A DNA stretch of 64,000 bases from Streptomyces albospinus (lineage in GTDB: Bacteria > Actinomycetota > Actinomycetes > Streptomycetales > Streptomycetaceae): the NCBI RefSeq assembly GCF_014648695.1, contig NZ_BMRP01000002.1:115355-179354 (forward strand), in the 5' to 3' direction. A model generated the notes under the pieces. That model made no database searches and was not told where the DNA came from. It worked only from the letters and a program-made list of their open reading frames with translations. A program made the translations under genes and the position numbers. This document shows, piece after piece, positions 15,811 to 27,248 of this stretch. How positions within the stretch are numbered: position 1 is the first letter of the stretch; every line of letters starts with the position of its first letter.

Positions 15811-17019
15811 TTAGCCGGGGAGTTGGGCCTCGACGAGGTCCGCCGCCCGTCGGCTGCCGCCCTCGTCCGCCATCTCCCGGCGGATCCGCTCGGCGGTCGC
15901 GGCCACCGCGGGGTCGCCCACGAGCGAGAGCACGGCGTCCCGCAGCGCCTCCGCGGTCGCCTCCTCCTTCGGCAGATGCCTGGCGACGCCCAGCGCCTGC
16001 AACGTGTCGGCGTTCATGAACTGGTCGGCGGCCTGCGGTACGCACACCATGGGCACCCCGTTCGCCAGCCCCTCCTGGCTGCCGCCCATCCCGGCGTGGG
16101 TGATGAAGGCGTCCGCCCGGCGGAGGACCGCCGGCTGCGGAATCCAGTCGCTCACCGCGAAGTTGCCGGGGATCTCGCCGAGTTCGGAAGGATCGACGAA
16201 CTTCCCGATCTGCATCACCACATGCCAGTCCGTCAGCCCGCCGAACGCCGCGATGCAGGTCCGGTAGAAATCCGGGGAGTCGGTGAAAACCGACCCCAGG
16301 GAGATCACGAGCACCTTGGTACCGGGTGCGAGGTCGGCCGGCCGCTGCCAGTCACCGGCGCCGGGGCCGTCGTCCCCGCAGGAGCCCACGAAGGTGAAGA
16401 CGGTCTCGTCGACCCGGTCGGCGTTCGGCTGCATGGCCCTGGGGATGAGGACCACCGCACGGCGGGGCCGGGACGCCAGCCGGTCGGGGTCGGTGAGCCC
16501 GGTCATGCCGTGGTCGTCCAGCCAGATCCGAAAGCGCGCGTAGTACGCCCGGCCGCGCTCGGTGTCGAGGAGTTGGGCGCGTATCGCCGCCCCGGCCTCC
16601 TCCTCGTGCCCGTCCCAGGCAACCAGGTGCGGGGTCAGCTGGATCGCCGGCACGCCCCAGCGGTGGGCGAGCAGCGGCGCCGGATAGGCCGCGGTGTCGT
16701 ACAGGACGAGGTCCGGGATGTCGCCTTCGTAGGCGGCGATGAGTTGCGGGAGGGCCTGGACCCCGTCGTCGAGGAACAGCTCCAGGTGGTCGATGAGTTC
16801 GGCGCCCCATGACTCCGGGCTCTCGTCGGTGGGGAGGGTGGTGGTCCACGGCCGGGGCTCGGCTCCGGTGGCGGCGACGAGGTCGGCGAAGGCGGGTGGG
16901 ACGGCGTAGGTGACGCGGTGGCCGCGGTCGACGAGTTCACGGACGACGCCGAGGTTGGGCCGGACGTGGCCGTGGGCCGCGATGCTGAACATGGCGATGT
17001 GCGCGGGGTGATGAGGCAT
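15811..17019 (-). CDS. Macrolide-family UDP-glycosyltransferase
   Basis: A 402-residue GT1 enzyme of the MGT/OleD type, which glucosylates macrolides and other lipophilic acceptors for self-protection. The N-terminal MFSIAAHGHVRPNLGV contains the catalytic-site histidine. The C-terminal nucleotide-sugar signature THAGMGGSQEGLANGVP followed by QAADQFMNA lies at residues 305-335. Length matches the family (about 400-420). ATG 17019 lies 20 bases from two palindromes likely to control it. The natural acceptor is unknown and no macrolide cluster is in the window. Confidence 0.9.
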   Translation of the reverse strand: MPHHPAHIAMFSIAAHGHVRPNLGVVRELVDRGHRVTYAVPPAFADLVAATGAEPRPWTTTLPTDESPESWGAELIDHLELFLDDGVQALPQLIAAYEGDIPDLVLYDTAAYPAPLLAHRWGVPAIQLTPHLVAWDGHEEEAGAAIRAQLLDTERGRAYYARFRIWLDDHGMTGLTDPDRLASRPRRAVVLIPRAMQPNADRVDETVFTFVGSCGDDGPGAGDWQRPADLAPGTKVLVISLGSVFTDSPDFYRTCIAAFGGLTDWHVVMQIGKFVDPSELGEIPGNFAVSDWIPQPAVLRRADAFITHAGMGGSQEGLANGVPMVCVPQAADQFMNADTLQALGVARHLPKEEATAEALRDAVLSLVGDPAVAATAERIRREMADEGGSRRAADLVEAQLPG

Positions 17020-17038
17020 GCCCCGCACGCTATGCGAG

Positions 17039-17065
17039 ACGATACGTATCGTGCAATGTAATTGC
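17039..17065. promoter_or_regulatory. Two adjacent palindromic operators upstream of the macrolide glycosyltransferase
   Basis: ACGATACGTATCGT (17039-17052) is a perfect 14-bp palindrome, and GCAAT-GTA-ATTGC (17053-17065) abuts it as a perfect 5-bp inverted repeat. They stand 20 bases before the glycosyltransferase start. The form suits a TetR- or MarR-family repressor site, but no such regulator gene lies in the window. Confidence 0.65.
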
Positions 17066-17251
17066 GCTGACGGCGATGCTCGGCCGGAAGGGCGCCAACT
17101 GCCCCTCTCCCCCGCCGCGTTCACCGCCGCTCGCGCCCGCCGCGTCCCGCGGCCCCCGCGGACCGGCCGGACGGAGCCGTACCGGCGGCCTCCGGCCCGG
17201 TCGGGGGACCTGCGACACTGGTCGCGAGTACGCACCGCAGGAGGCATCCCG

Positions 17252-18142
17252 ATGACCGAATCCAGCCCCGCCGCCTTCACGGAGGCGCGCGCCCGGGAGG
17301 TGCTGGCCGCGGCCGGGCACCCGGATGCGGCGGCGGACGCCCCGCTGCTCTCCCTGGGCGAGAACGCCGTCTTCGCCCTCGGCGAGCGCGGCCCGGTCGT
17401 GCGCGTGGGCCGCAGCGCCGAACTGCTGGAGCGCGCCGAGCGGGAACTGCGCGTGGCCCGGTGGCTGGCGGACGAGGGCGTGCCGGCCGTACGGGCCGCG
17501 GAGCCGGACGCCGCGCTCGTCGACGGCCATCCGGTGACCTACTGGCAGCGGTTGCCGGACGCCGTCCGGCCCGCCGGACCGGACGATCTCGCCGCGCTGC
17601 TGAAGCTCGTCCACGCACTTCCGGATCCGCCGGTCGCACTCCCCCGGCGGGAACTCCTGGACGGTGTCGAGCGCTGGCTGCGGCTGGCCGGCGACGCCGT
17701 GTCCGCGTCCGACGCGGAGTATCTGCGCGGGCGGCGGGATGCGTTCGCGGCGGCTGCGTCGGCGCTGGAGCCGCATCTGCCGCGCGGGCCGATCCACGGT
17801 GACGCACTGCCCCGCAATGTCCATGTCGGGCCCGACGGCCCGGTGCTGGTCGACCTGGAGACCTTCTCCTTTGATCTGCGCGAGCACGACCTCGTCGTGA
17901 TGGCGCTGAGCCGGGACCGCTACGGCCTGGGCGCGGACGCCTACGGCGCCTTCGTGTCCGCCTACGGCTGGGACGTGCGGGACTGGGCGGGCTGCGCCGT
18001 GCTGCGCGGGTCCCGGGAGACGGCGAGCTGCGCCTGGGTCTCCCAGCACGCGCCCGGAAACCCGGCCGCGCTCAAGGAATTCCGGCGCCGGATCGCGTCC
18101 CTGCGCGCGCAGGACACGACGGTGCGGTGGTATCCGTTCTGA
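17252..18142 (+). CDS. Aminoglycoside phosphotransferase-family kinase
   Basis: The 296-residue protein has an APH/choline-kinase fold. The catalytic loop IHGDALPRNV (Brenner-type HGDxxxxN) lies near residue 184, and the metal-binding aspartate in VLVDLETF lies 18 residues later. The N-terminal nucleotide-binding part is short, LSLGENAVFAL. It could phosphorylate an antibiotic or a metabolite; the substrate is not readable. ATG 17252 has an excellent GCAGGAGG ribosome site. The region upstream repeats part of the gene's 5' end. Confidence 0.85.
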   Translation: MTESSPAAFTEARAREVLAAAGHPDAAADAPLLSLGENAVFALGERGPVVRVGRSAELLERAERELRVARWLADEGVPAVRAAEPDAALVDGHPVTYWQRLPDAVRPAGPDDLAALLKLVHALPDPPVALPRRELLDGVERWLRLAGDAVSASDAEYLRGRRDAFAAAASALEPHLPRGPIHGDALPRNVHVGPDGPVLVDLETFSFDLREHDLVVMALSRDRYGLGADAYGAFVSAYGWDVRDWAGCAVLRGSRETASCAWVSQHAPGNPAALKEFRRRIASLRAQDTTVRWYPF

Positions 18143-18155
18143 GCCGCTGACGCAG

Positions 18156-18188
18156 CGCGCAGACGGGCGGGGCGCGCCCGTCTGCGCG
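18156..18188. terminator. Strong bidirectional hairpin terminator
   Basis: A perfect 13-bp stem, CGCGCAGACGGGC (18156-18168) and GCCCGTCTGCGCG (18176-18188), has a 7-base loop. It sits between the convergent phosphotransferase and exonuclease genes. Confidence 0.8.
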
Positions 18189-18203
18189 AGGCGCCGTCGC
18201 GGC

Positions 18204-18917
18204 TCAGCGCGGGTACGGGATCAGCGGCCAGGCCGCCTCGACTATCGCCTCCGGGTCGCCGGTGCGGCGCAAGTACGCCTGGAACGAGGCGGCTTGCTCG
18301 ACGGCGGCCTCTTCCTGGAGGGCGTGCAGGGCGCGCGGCGACGGCAGGGCGACGGCCGGGTACCGCTCACCGATGCGGCGGGCGACCCCGGCCGCCGCCG
18401 CCGCGTCCGCGCCCGCCTCATGGGCGCCGTCCAGCCGCACGCCGTAATGCCCGCAGAGCGCCTGGAGTGCGCGCTTGCCCTTGCGGTAGCGGTCCACGTG
18501 CTTGTCCAGGACCAGGGGGTCGATGACCGGGGCGGGCTCGCGGCCCAGCCGCTCGGTCAGGGTCGGCACGCCGTGGCGGCGGCACTCGCGGTCGAGGAGC
18601 GAGAGGTCGTAGCGGGCGTTCATCACCACGAGCGGGATGTCCGCGCGCAGGGTTTCGGCGAGGGCTTCGGTGATGTCCTCCACGGCGGTGGCGGGCGGGC
18701 TGCCGTGCTCGCGGACATGGGCGGTCGAGATGCCGTGTATCTCCGCCGCCTCATCGGGAATCGGCACGCCCGGGTCGATCAGCCAGGACCGCGCCCCGGC
18801 CGGGCGGCCGTCCCCCTCCAGTCGGATCAGCGCGGCGGTGACGATGCGGTCGTGCTCGATGTCGGTGCCCGTGGTCTCCAGGTCGAAGCCGGACAGCAGC
18901 TCCTGATGCCAGCTCAT
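18204..18917 (-). CDS. DnaQ-fold 3'-5' exonuclease
   Basis: The 237-residue DEDD exonuclease resembles the epsilon subunit of DNA polymerase III. Exo I is FDLETTGTD near residue 11, Exo II NARYDLSLLDRE near 109 and Exo III HEAGADAAAA near 174, which keeps the four acidic metal ligands. There is no fused polymerase or helicase. ATG 18917 is favoured over an upstream start because of the adjacent GGGGTG. A role in DNA repair or RNA trimming is possible. Confidence 0.9.
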   Translation of the reverse strand: MSWHQELLSGFDLETTGTDIEHDRIVTAALIRLEGDGRPAGARSWLIDPGVPIPDEAAEIHGISTAHVREHGSPPATAVEDITEALAETLRADIPLVVMNARYDLSLLDRECRRHGVPTLTERLGREPAPVIDPLVLDKHVDRYRKGKRALQALCGHYGVRLDGAHEAGADAAAAAGVARRIGERYPAVALPSPRALHALQEEAAVEQAASFQAYLRRTGDPEAIVEAAWPLIPYPR

Positions 18918-19065
18918 GCCGGCACCCCGCGTCGCCCGGCCTCGCACTCGCCCGGCGCGCACCTCTCCTCGACTGCCTCGCTACGCTCACCCATGCGGCC
19001 TCCTTCGGTGGTACTTCCCCCGTTGCCCGACCACTCTCGCACGCAGCACTGACAATCGACCGGCC

Positions 19066-19080
19066 GCCCGCGTAGCGGGC
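19066..19080 (-). terminator. Short hairpin downstream of the HEPN gene
   Basis: GCCCGC (19066-19071) and GCGGGC (19075-19080) form a perfect 6-bp stem with a 3-base loop. It starts about 50 bases after the HEPN gene's stop codon on its strand. Confidence 0.45.
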
Positions 19081-19132
19081 ACCTCTCAGCGGGGCACCGC
19101 CTCGTAGGGGCGGCTCCCGGACGGCCGCTCCC

Positions 19133-20383
19133 TCAGGAGACCGGCCGCGAGTCCGCCCACACGCTCTCGAATTCCTCGCGGTAGATCTCGAAGAGGCCGT
19201 GGTCGCCGTCCCGTCCGTCGCGGGCGTCCTGGCGGACCACCTCGCGGGCGCCGCCGCGCAGTACGAGCACCGGGGACTCCATGCCGCGGCTCTTGCGGAG
19301 GTAGGGCTGGACCACGGCCACCCCGTCGGGGCCGTCGCCGTCGACGAGGTAGGCGGTGAAGCGCGGGGTCTCGTCGAAGACCTGGATCTCGAAGGCACCG
19401 GGGTCGCGCAGCCGGGCGCGCACCCGCCGCATGTGCAGGATGTTCATCTCGATGGAGCGGCTCATCTCGCCCTTTTTGAGGCCGATTTCCCGCTCCCGGC
19501 GGCGGACCGCGCTGCTGGCCGGGTTGAGGAAGAGCAGCCGCACCCGGCAGCCGGACTCGGCGAGCCGGACCAGGCGGCGGCCGGAGTAGTTCTGGACGAG
19601 CAGGTTGAGACCTATGCCCACCGCGTCGAGCCGGCGGGCGCCGCCGAAGAGGTCCTCCGCGGGGAGCTGGCGCTGGAGCCGGACCCGGTCGGGGTGGACG
19701 CCGATGACATCGGCATAGCGGTCGCCCACCAGGTCCTCGACGGCGTCGATGGGCAGCCGCCCGGAAATACGGGTGCCGGCGCCGGAGCCGAGGGTGTCCA
19801 GCAGGCGGGCGGAGGCGCGCTCGGCCTGGGCGAGGACGGTCTCCGACAGCGCGCGGTTGCGGGAGACGATGTTGCGGGCGACCTCCAGTTCGTCCAGGGC
19901 CAGCTCGACATCGCGCCGGTCGTCCACGTAGGGCTCGAAGCAGGGCCAGTGCTGGACCATCAGTTCGCGGAGTTGCGGGAGGGTGAGGAAGCTGACGATG
20001 TTGTCGTCGGCGGGGTCGAGGAGATAGCCCTTGCGCCGGCTGACCTCGCGGACCGCCACCGCGCGCTGGACCCATTCCTGGCCCGCGGGCCCGGCCGCGG
20101 CGATGACCCATTCGTCGCCGTGCACCGGCTCGTAGATGGGGCGCAGTACGGCCGATACGACGGCCCGTAGGCGCTGCTCGACGAGATTCAGCCAGATGTA
20201 GGCGCGTCCCGCCCGGCGGGCGCGGGTGCGTACCTCGCTCCAGGCGTCGGCCCCCCAGTCCAGCTCCGCACCGATCTCCAGCGGTCTCGCCAGGGAAACC
20301 GCGCCGGGCGGTGCGTCCACGGAGCCGCCCTCCTGGCCCTCGTGACTCTCGTCACCAGGGGGCAACTCCAGCCCGCCGCTCAC
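19133..20383 (-). CDS. SAV2148-family HEPN domain protein
   Basis: The 416-residue cytoplasmic protein matches the streptomycete SAV2148 family, recognised by GGLELPPGDESHEG at the start, GRAYIWLNLVEQRLRAVV near residue 60 and CRVRLLFLNPASSAVRRRE near 280. HEPN domains are helical bundles often found in RNA-acting or toxin-type proteins, but this family is conserved across Streptomyces and its biochemical role is unknown. The GTG at 20383 is chosen because the family begins VSGGLEL; GGAAGGCGG lies upstream. It is monocistronic. Confidence 0.85.
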   Translation of the reverse strand: MSGGLELPPGDESHEGQEGGSVDAPPGAVSLARPLEIGAELDWGADAWSEVRTRARRAGRAYIWLNLVEQRLRAVVSAVLRPIYEPVHGDEWVIAAAGPAGQEWVQRAVAVREVSRRKGYLLDPADDNIVSFLTLPQLRELMVQHWPCFEPYVDDRRDVELALDELEVARNIVSRNRALSETVLAQAERASARLLDTLGSGAGTRISGRLPIDAVEDLVGDRYADVIGVHPDRVRLQRQLPAEDLFGGARRLDAVGIGLNLLVQNYSGRRLVRLAESGCRVRLLFLNPASSAVRRREREIGLKKGEMSRSIEMNILHMRRVRARLRDPGAFEIQVFDETPRFTAYLVDGDGPDGVAVVQPYLRKSRGMESPVLVLRGGAREVVRQDARDGRDGDHGLFEIYREEFESVWADSRPVS

Positions 20384-20872
20384 CTGCCACCGCCTTCCGA
20401 ACCCCCGTGCCAACGATCAAGGCAGACTACTGCGGCGCGGGGGGTGGTGCAGCAGGATGGATCGAGTCGGCTGCCAACTCCCCTTATTCATAGTGCACGT
20501 TGTGACCGGAAAGCACGGTCGGCGTGAGCGGATTCATAGCCGTGCGGACGGCCGCGGTCGGGGTCCGCCCACGCGATGGGGTGTTCCGGCGGACGCCCGT
20601 TGACCCGGCCGCGGGGCGCCGTGAAGGGCGCGGGTGGGGTGAATGGCCAGCTTGCCGCTGGTGCGGTGGATGCATGTGCTGTAGTCCGTGGCGGAGAAGC
20701 GGTGTTCGGTGTACCTGGAGTCTGTCCGGTTCCTCCCCCGCGTCCCCGTGAACCGTCCGTCGGCACCCGTCGGGCGCGGATCGCCCCGCCGGTCCCCCGA
20801 TAGGACGATCCGACATGCCTGCGGGCATACCCCCATTCAGCGGAGATATCGCGAAAAGCCTGCGGTATCCGT
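20384..20872. other. Gap upstream of glgX with one possible minus-strand small ORF
   Basis: About 490 bases lie between the HEPN gene and the glgX repeats. On the minus strand, a frame around 20745-20640 reads RYTEHRFSATDYSTCIHR then TSGKLAIHP. Its codons strongly prefer C or G at position three, and GGGGGAGGAA lies just upstream, but no ATG/GTG follows that site at a normal distance. No tRNA or other RNA gene was recognised. Confidence 0.3.
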
Positions 20873-20891
20873 CAAGTTGCGACAAGTTGCG
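20873..20891 (+). promoter_or_regulatory. Phased direct repeats upstream of glgX
   Basis: CAAGTTGCG occurs at 20873-20881 and again at 20883-20891, exactly 10 bp apart, about 78 bases before glgX. Tandem sites one helical turn apart suggest a regulator or activator site. Confidence 0.45.
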
Positions 20892-20968
20892 GAAGGATGC
20901 CGATTCGGTCCGCGGACGCGTGTCGTGGAGTCGCCGCAGCCCCGTTGAGAAAGTGGAAGAGTCTACGC

Positions 20969-23212
<2,244 letters not shown>

Positions 23213-23222
23213 CGGCGTCCGG

Positions 23223-24548
23223 CTAAGGCGTGTCCGCCCCTGATCCACCGGACAGGCCCGAGGCGGCCGGGGCGTCCGCGGCCGGCTCCCGGGCAGGCCG
23301 GGAGCCGCGCACGGGCGGCGCGGGCCGGGCGCCGGCGCGGGTGGTGAGGGCGACGCCGAGGATCAGCACGGCGGCACCGACGGCGACCGCGAAGGCGGCG
23401 GCCGGCCCGTAGGCGTCGGCGAGCCGGCCGGAGACGGCCAGGGCGAGGGCCTGGCCGCCGACCACGGCGCTGGTGAGGAAGGCCATCGATTCGGCCAGCC
23501 GGGTGGCGGGCACCAGCCGCTCGGTGAGGCCGAAGAGGGTGATCAGGTGCGGGGCGAAGGCCACGCCGAGCACCACGACGACCAGATAGAGCGCGCCCAG
23601 CGACCGTACGAACAGCAGCGGCGCGGAGAGCGCGATCAGCGCCACGGCGGCCGTCCGCCAGCGGGCCGGCAGCCCGATCCGGGCCGGCACCAGCGCCAGC
23701 GAGATCCCGGCGACCGCGCTCATCACGCCCATCGCCGCATAGACCAGCCCCGCCTGGGCGGGCTGGTGGAGGCGCTCGGTGAGCGCGGTGATACCGGCCT
23801 GGCAGGCGCCGAACATGGCGCCCTGGAGCGCCGTCGAGAGCCGCATGGCGTGCACCGCGCGGGGCGTCCTCGCGCGGGCCGGGCGGCCGTGCGGCGGATC
23901 CCCGGCGCTCCCCGCGGACCGGTCGGCCGCCGGCCGCACCACCACCACCGCCGTCGGGTGCAGCGCGAACGCGGTGCCGCAGACCGCGAGCAGCACCGCG
24001 GCCAGCGCCAGCGCCACGGCCGGATGGGCGACCGACGCGGCCAGCCCCACCAGCGCCGGGCCGAGCACGAAGGACACCTCGTCCAGCGTGCCTTCCAGGG
24101 ACAGCGCGGCGGCGACCACCCGGTCGCCGGCCCCCGCCCGGTGGGCGAGGGCGACGAGCCGGGTGCGGGCCAGCGGCCCGATCTGCGGCACGCTCGCCCC
24201 GGCCAGCAGGCCGATCAGGGCGAGCGGCAGCGTCGCGAGACCGGCGAGGGAGGCGGTCACCAGGGCGGCGACCGCGAGCGCGTTGACCCAGCAGGCGGCG
24301 AGCACCACCGGGCGCTGCCCGTGCCGGTCGGCGAGCCGGCCGGTCAGCGGGCCGGCGACCGTCTGACCCGCCGCCAGCGCGCCGCCCACCAGGCCCGCGG
24401 TGGTCAGCGAACCGCTGGTCTCGGCCACCAGCAGCAGACTGCCGAGCTGGCACATGGCGGTCGGGAGCCGCCCCAGGAAGGAGACGACGGGCAGCAGCGG
24501 CCCGCCCAGGGCGATCACCCGGCGGTAGGTGGCGGTGACGGCGGTCAT
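23223..24548 (-). CDS. MFS transporter (12-helix efflux type)
   Basis: The 441-residue integral membrane protein has about twelve hydrophobic segments and a cytoplasmic loop between helices 6 and 7 (GDPPHGRPARARTPR). The motif-A-like loop GRLADRHGQRPVVL follows helix 2, as in drug and metabolite exporters. ATG 24548 is preferred over the adjacent GTG 24551. It ends ten bases from the glgX stop (convergent) and is divergent from treY. The substrate is unknown. Confidence 0.85.
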   Translation of the reverse strand: MTAVTATYRRVIALGGPLLPVVSFLGRLPTAMCQLGSLLLVAETSGSLTTAGLVGGALAAGQTVAGPLTGRLADRHGQRPVVLAACWVNALAVAALVTASLAGLATLPLALIGLLAGASVPQIGPLARTRLVALAHRAGAGDRVVAAALSLEGTLDEVSFVLGPALVGLAASVAHPAVALALAAVLLAVCGTAFALHPTAVVVVRPAADRSAGSAGDPPHGRPARARTPRAVHAMRLSTALQGAMFGACQAGITALTERLHQPAQAGLVYAAMGVMSAVAGISLALVPARIGLPARWRTAAVALIALSAPLLFVRSLGALYLVVVVLGVAFAPHLITLFGLTERLVPATRLAESMAFLTSAVVGGQALALAVSGRLADAYGPAAAFAVAVGAAVLILGVALTTRAGARPAPPVRGSRPAREPAADAPAASGLSGGSGADTP

Positions 24549-24661
24549 CACACGACGCTATCGGGGGTGCGGCGGGCAACCGTACGGGCGGGAGGTACGA
24601 AGATCGTCGGCGCCGACGCCCCCCGGTGTGGACGAAACCACGACCTGCGGGGCGGCCCGAG

Positions 24662-27241
24662 ATGACGCAACACGATGACACAACGGGCCTTCAGCGGGGT
24701 ACGGGTGTTCCCATGACGCAGCCCACGAGTCCGTCGCCGACCGCCACCTACCGGCTGCAACTCCAGCCGGACTTCCCGTTCGCCGCCGCGGAGCGGGCCG
24801 TCCCGTACCTCGCCGCGCTCGGGGTGTCGCATCTGCACCTGTCGCCGGTGCTGGAGGCGGTGCCGGGCTCCACGCACGGCTACGACGTGACCGACCACAC
24901 GGCGGTCCGGGCCGAACTGGGCGGCGAGGAGGGCCTGCGGGCGCTGTCGGCGACGGCCCGGTCGCACGGCCTCGGGCTGGTCGCCGACATCGTGCCGAAC
25001 CACATGGCGGTGCCCGCGCCGGTGTCGCTGAACGGCCCGCTGTGGGAGGTGCTGCGCGACGGGCCGGCGTCGCCGTACGCGCGCTGGTTCGACATCGACT
25101 GGGACGGCGGACACGGGGAGCGGCTGCTGCTGCCTGTACTGGAAGGGCGGATCGGCGACGAGCTGGGGCAGTTCACGGTCGAGGGGCGGGTGCTGCGCTA
25201 CCGGGGGCACGCCTTTCCGCTGCGGCCCGGGACCGAGCGGCTGCCGGTCGGGCGGCTGCTGGAGGCGCAGTGGTACCGGCTCGCCTGGTGGCGGCTGGCC
25301 CGCACGGAGCTCAACTACCGTCGTTTCTTCACCATTTCGGAGCTGATCGGGGTCCGGGTCGAGGACGCCGAGGTCTTCGAGGCGACGCACGGCACGGTGC
25401 TGCGGCTGCTGCGCGAGGGCGTCATCGAGGGGCTGCGGATCGACCACCCGGACGGGCTGGTGGACCCCGGCGGCTATCTGGCGCGGCTGCGGGAGCACAC
25501 GGGCGGGCGGTGGACGGTGGTGGAGAAGATCCTGACCGGTGCCGAGCGGCTGCCGGGCGACTGGGCGTGTTCGGGGACCACCGGCTATGACGCGCTGCGG
25601 CACATCGACGGGCTGTTCGTCTGCCCGCAGGGCGCCGGGCGGCTCTTCTCGCACTACCGGGACTTCGTCACCCCGCTGGCCGACGAGGGCGGCGACTGGG
25701 AGGAGACGGTGCGCCGGGCCGCCTACGAGGTGGTGACGCACGATCTGGCCGCGGAGGTGGCGCGGCTGGTGCGCACCGCGGCCCGGATCAGCGAGCGGGC
25801 GCCCCGGCCGGGCGATCACGCGCCCTGGGCGCTGCGCCAGGCGGTCCGCGAACTGCTGGTACGGCTGCCGGTCTACCGGCCGTACGCCGCGCAGGGCGCG
25901 GATGCCGCGCGCGCGGCGGCGGACGCGGCGATGGTGGACGCGGCGGCGGAGCGGGCGCGGACCGCGTTCCGGGTGCCGGAGGAGGCGGCGGCAGTGGACC
26001 TGGTCCGCGATCTGGTGCTGGGGCGGTTCGGGACCGGCGCCGGGGAAGACCCGTACGCCGCGGGCACCGAGAACGCCATGAACACTGAGAACACCGCGAA
26101 CGCCGAGGACGCCGAGGACGCGGCGGACTTCGCGGCGCGGTTCGCCCAGACCGCGTCCGCGCTGCACGCCAAGTCCGTTGAGGACACCGCCTTCTACCGC
26201 TATCCGGTGCTGCTGTCGGCCTGCGAGGTCGGCGGCGATCCGGGGGAACCCGCGCTGGGCCCCGGGACGTTCCACGAGTACTGCGCGCGGCTGCACCGGG
26301 ACTGGCCGGCGAGCGGGACGGTGCTCTCCACGCACGACACCAAGCGCAGTGCCGACGTGCGGGCGCGGATCGCGGTGCTCTCCGAGTGCCCGGACCGGTG
26401 GCGGGACGTGCTGGGCGAGGTGGCCGACGGGTGGGAGGTCGCGGAGGGCGCGGTTCCGGTGGATCCGATGGCGGCGTGGACGGCCTGGCAGACCGCGTTC
26501 GGGCTGGGGGCGCCACCGCCCGGCGACGGCTCGGCGAGGGTGACGCCCGCGGTCCTCAAGGCCGTGCGGGAGGCCGGGTTGCGGACGTCCTGGACGGAAC
26601 CGGACGCGGCCTACGAAGAGGCGGTGGCGGAGTTCGTCCGCGGCGGGCCGTGCGGTCCGGCAGCCGCCACGCTGGCCGCGCTGGATGCCGAACTCGCCCC
26701 GTTCGTCCGGGCGAACGTCCTGGGGGCGACGCTGCTGCATCTCACCATGCCCGGTGTCCCCGACCTCTATCAGGGCACCGAGCGGGACTACACGGCGCTG
26801 GTCGACCCGGACAACCGGCAGCCCGCGCGGTTCCGGCCCGAGCTGCTGGACGATCTGGACGGCGGTATCGCACCGGGCGATCTGTCTGCCGAGAAGCTGC
26901 GGCTGACGACGGTGGCGCTGCGGCTGCGGCGCGAGCATCCGGAGTGGTTCGGCGCCGCGGCGCGGTACGAGCCGCTGACCGCGGAGGGGCCGGCGGCGGA
27001 GCACTGCGTGGCCTTCGGGCGCGGCGGGCGGGTGGTCACGGCGGTGACCCGGCTGTCGTTGCGGCTGGTGGAGACCGGCGGCTGGTGGGACACCGTGCTG
27101 CGGCTGCCGCCCGGCGGCACCTGGCGCGAGCTGCTGACCGGCCGCGCGCTGGCGGGCGGGGCCGCGGTGGCGGTGCAGGAGCTGATGGCGGGGTGGCCGG
27201 TGGCACTGCTCGTACGGGAGGAGCCGGGCGCGCGCGGCTGA
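24662..27241 (+). CDS. treY: Maltooligosyl trehalose synthase
   Basis: The enzyme (859 residues from ATG 24662; 842 from ATG 24713) isomerises the reducing-end glucose of maltodextrin to an alpha,alpha-1,1 link, the first step of the TreYZ trehalose route. Family motifs are TYRLQLQPDFPF, SHLHLSPVLEAVPGSTHGYDV, LVADIVPNHMA and the catalytic GLRIDHPDGLVDP near residue 260. A Glu/Asn/Ala-rich insert near residue 480 (TENTANAEDAEDAAD) is unusual. The start is not settled by a strong ribosome site. treZ lies 3.3 kb downstream. Confidence 0.94.
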   Translation: MTQHDDTTGLQRGTGVPMTQPTSPSPTATYRLQLQPDFPFAAAERAVPYLAALGVSHLHLSPVLEAVPGSTHGYDVTDHTAVRAELGGEEGLRALSATARSHGLGLVADIVPNHMAVPAPVSLNGPLWEVLRDGPASPYARWFDIDWDGGHGERLLLPVLEGRIGDELGQFTVEGRVLRYRGHAFPLRPGTERLPVGRLLEAQWYRLAWWRLARTELNYRRFFTISELIGVRVEDAEVFEATHGTVLRLLREGVIEGLRIDHPDGLVDPGGYLARLREHTGGRWTVVEKILTGAERLPGDWACSGTTGYDALRHIDGLFVCPQGAGRLFSHYRDFVTPLADEGGDWEETVRRAAYEVVTHDLAAEVARLVRTAARISERAPRPGDHAPWALRQAVRELLVRLPVYRPYAAQGADAARAAADAAMVDAAAERARTAFRVPEEAAAVDLVRDLVLGRFGTGAGEDPYAAGTENAMNTENTANAEDAEDAADFAARFAQTASALHAKSVEDTAFYRYPVLLSACEVGGDPGEPALGPGTFHEYCARLHRDWPASGTVLSTHDTKRSADVRARIAVLSECPDRWRDVLGEVADGWEVAEGAVPVDPMAAWTAWQTAFGLGAPPPGDGSARVTPAVLKAVREAGLRTSWTEPDAAYEEAVAEFVRGGPCGPAAATLAALDAELAPFVRANVLGATLLHLTMPGVPDLYQGTERDYTALVDPDNRQPARFRPELLDDLDGGIAPGDLSAEKLRLTTVALRLRREHPEWFGAAARYEPLTAEGPAAEHCVAFGRGGRVVTAVTRLSLRLVETGGWWDTVLRLPPGGTWRELLTGRALAGGAAVAVQELMAGWPVALLVREEPGARG

Positions 27242-27248
27242 TGGGACA

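Noticed and set aside
15811..18142. Macrolide glycosyltransferase plus phosphotransferase as an antibiotic biosynthesis cluster
   Set aside because: No polyketide synthase, sugar biosynthesis or exporter genes adjoin; both are common stand-alone resistance-type genes.
20640..20760. Possible tRNA in the glgX upstream gap
   Set aside because: No cloverleaf with a T-loop and anticodon stem could be drawn on either strand.
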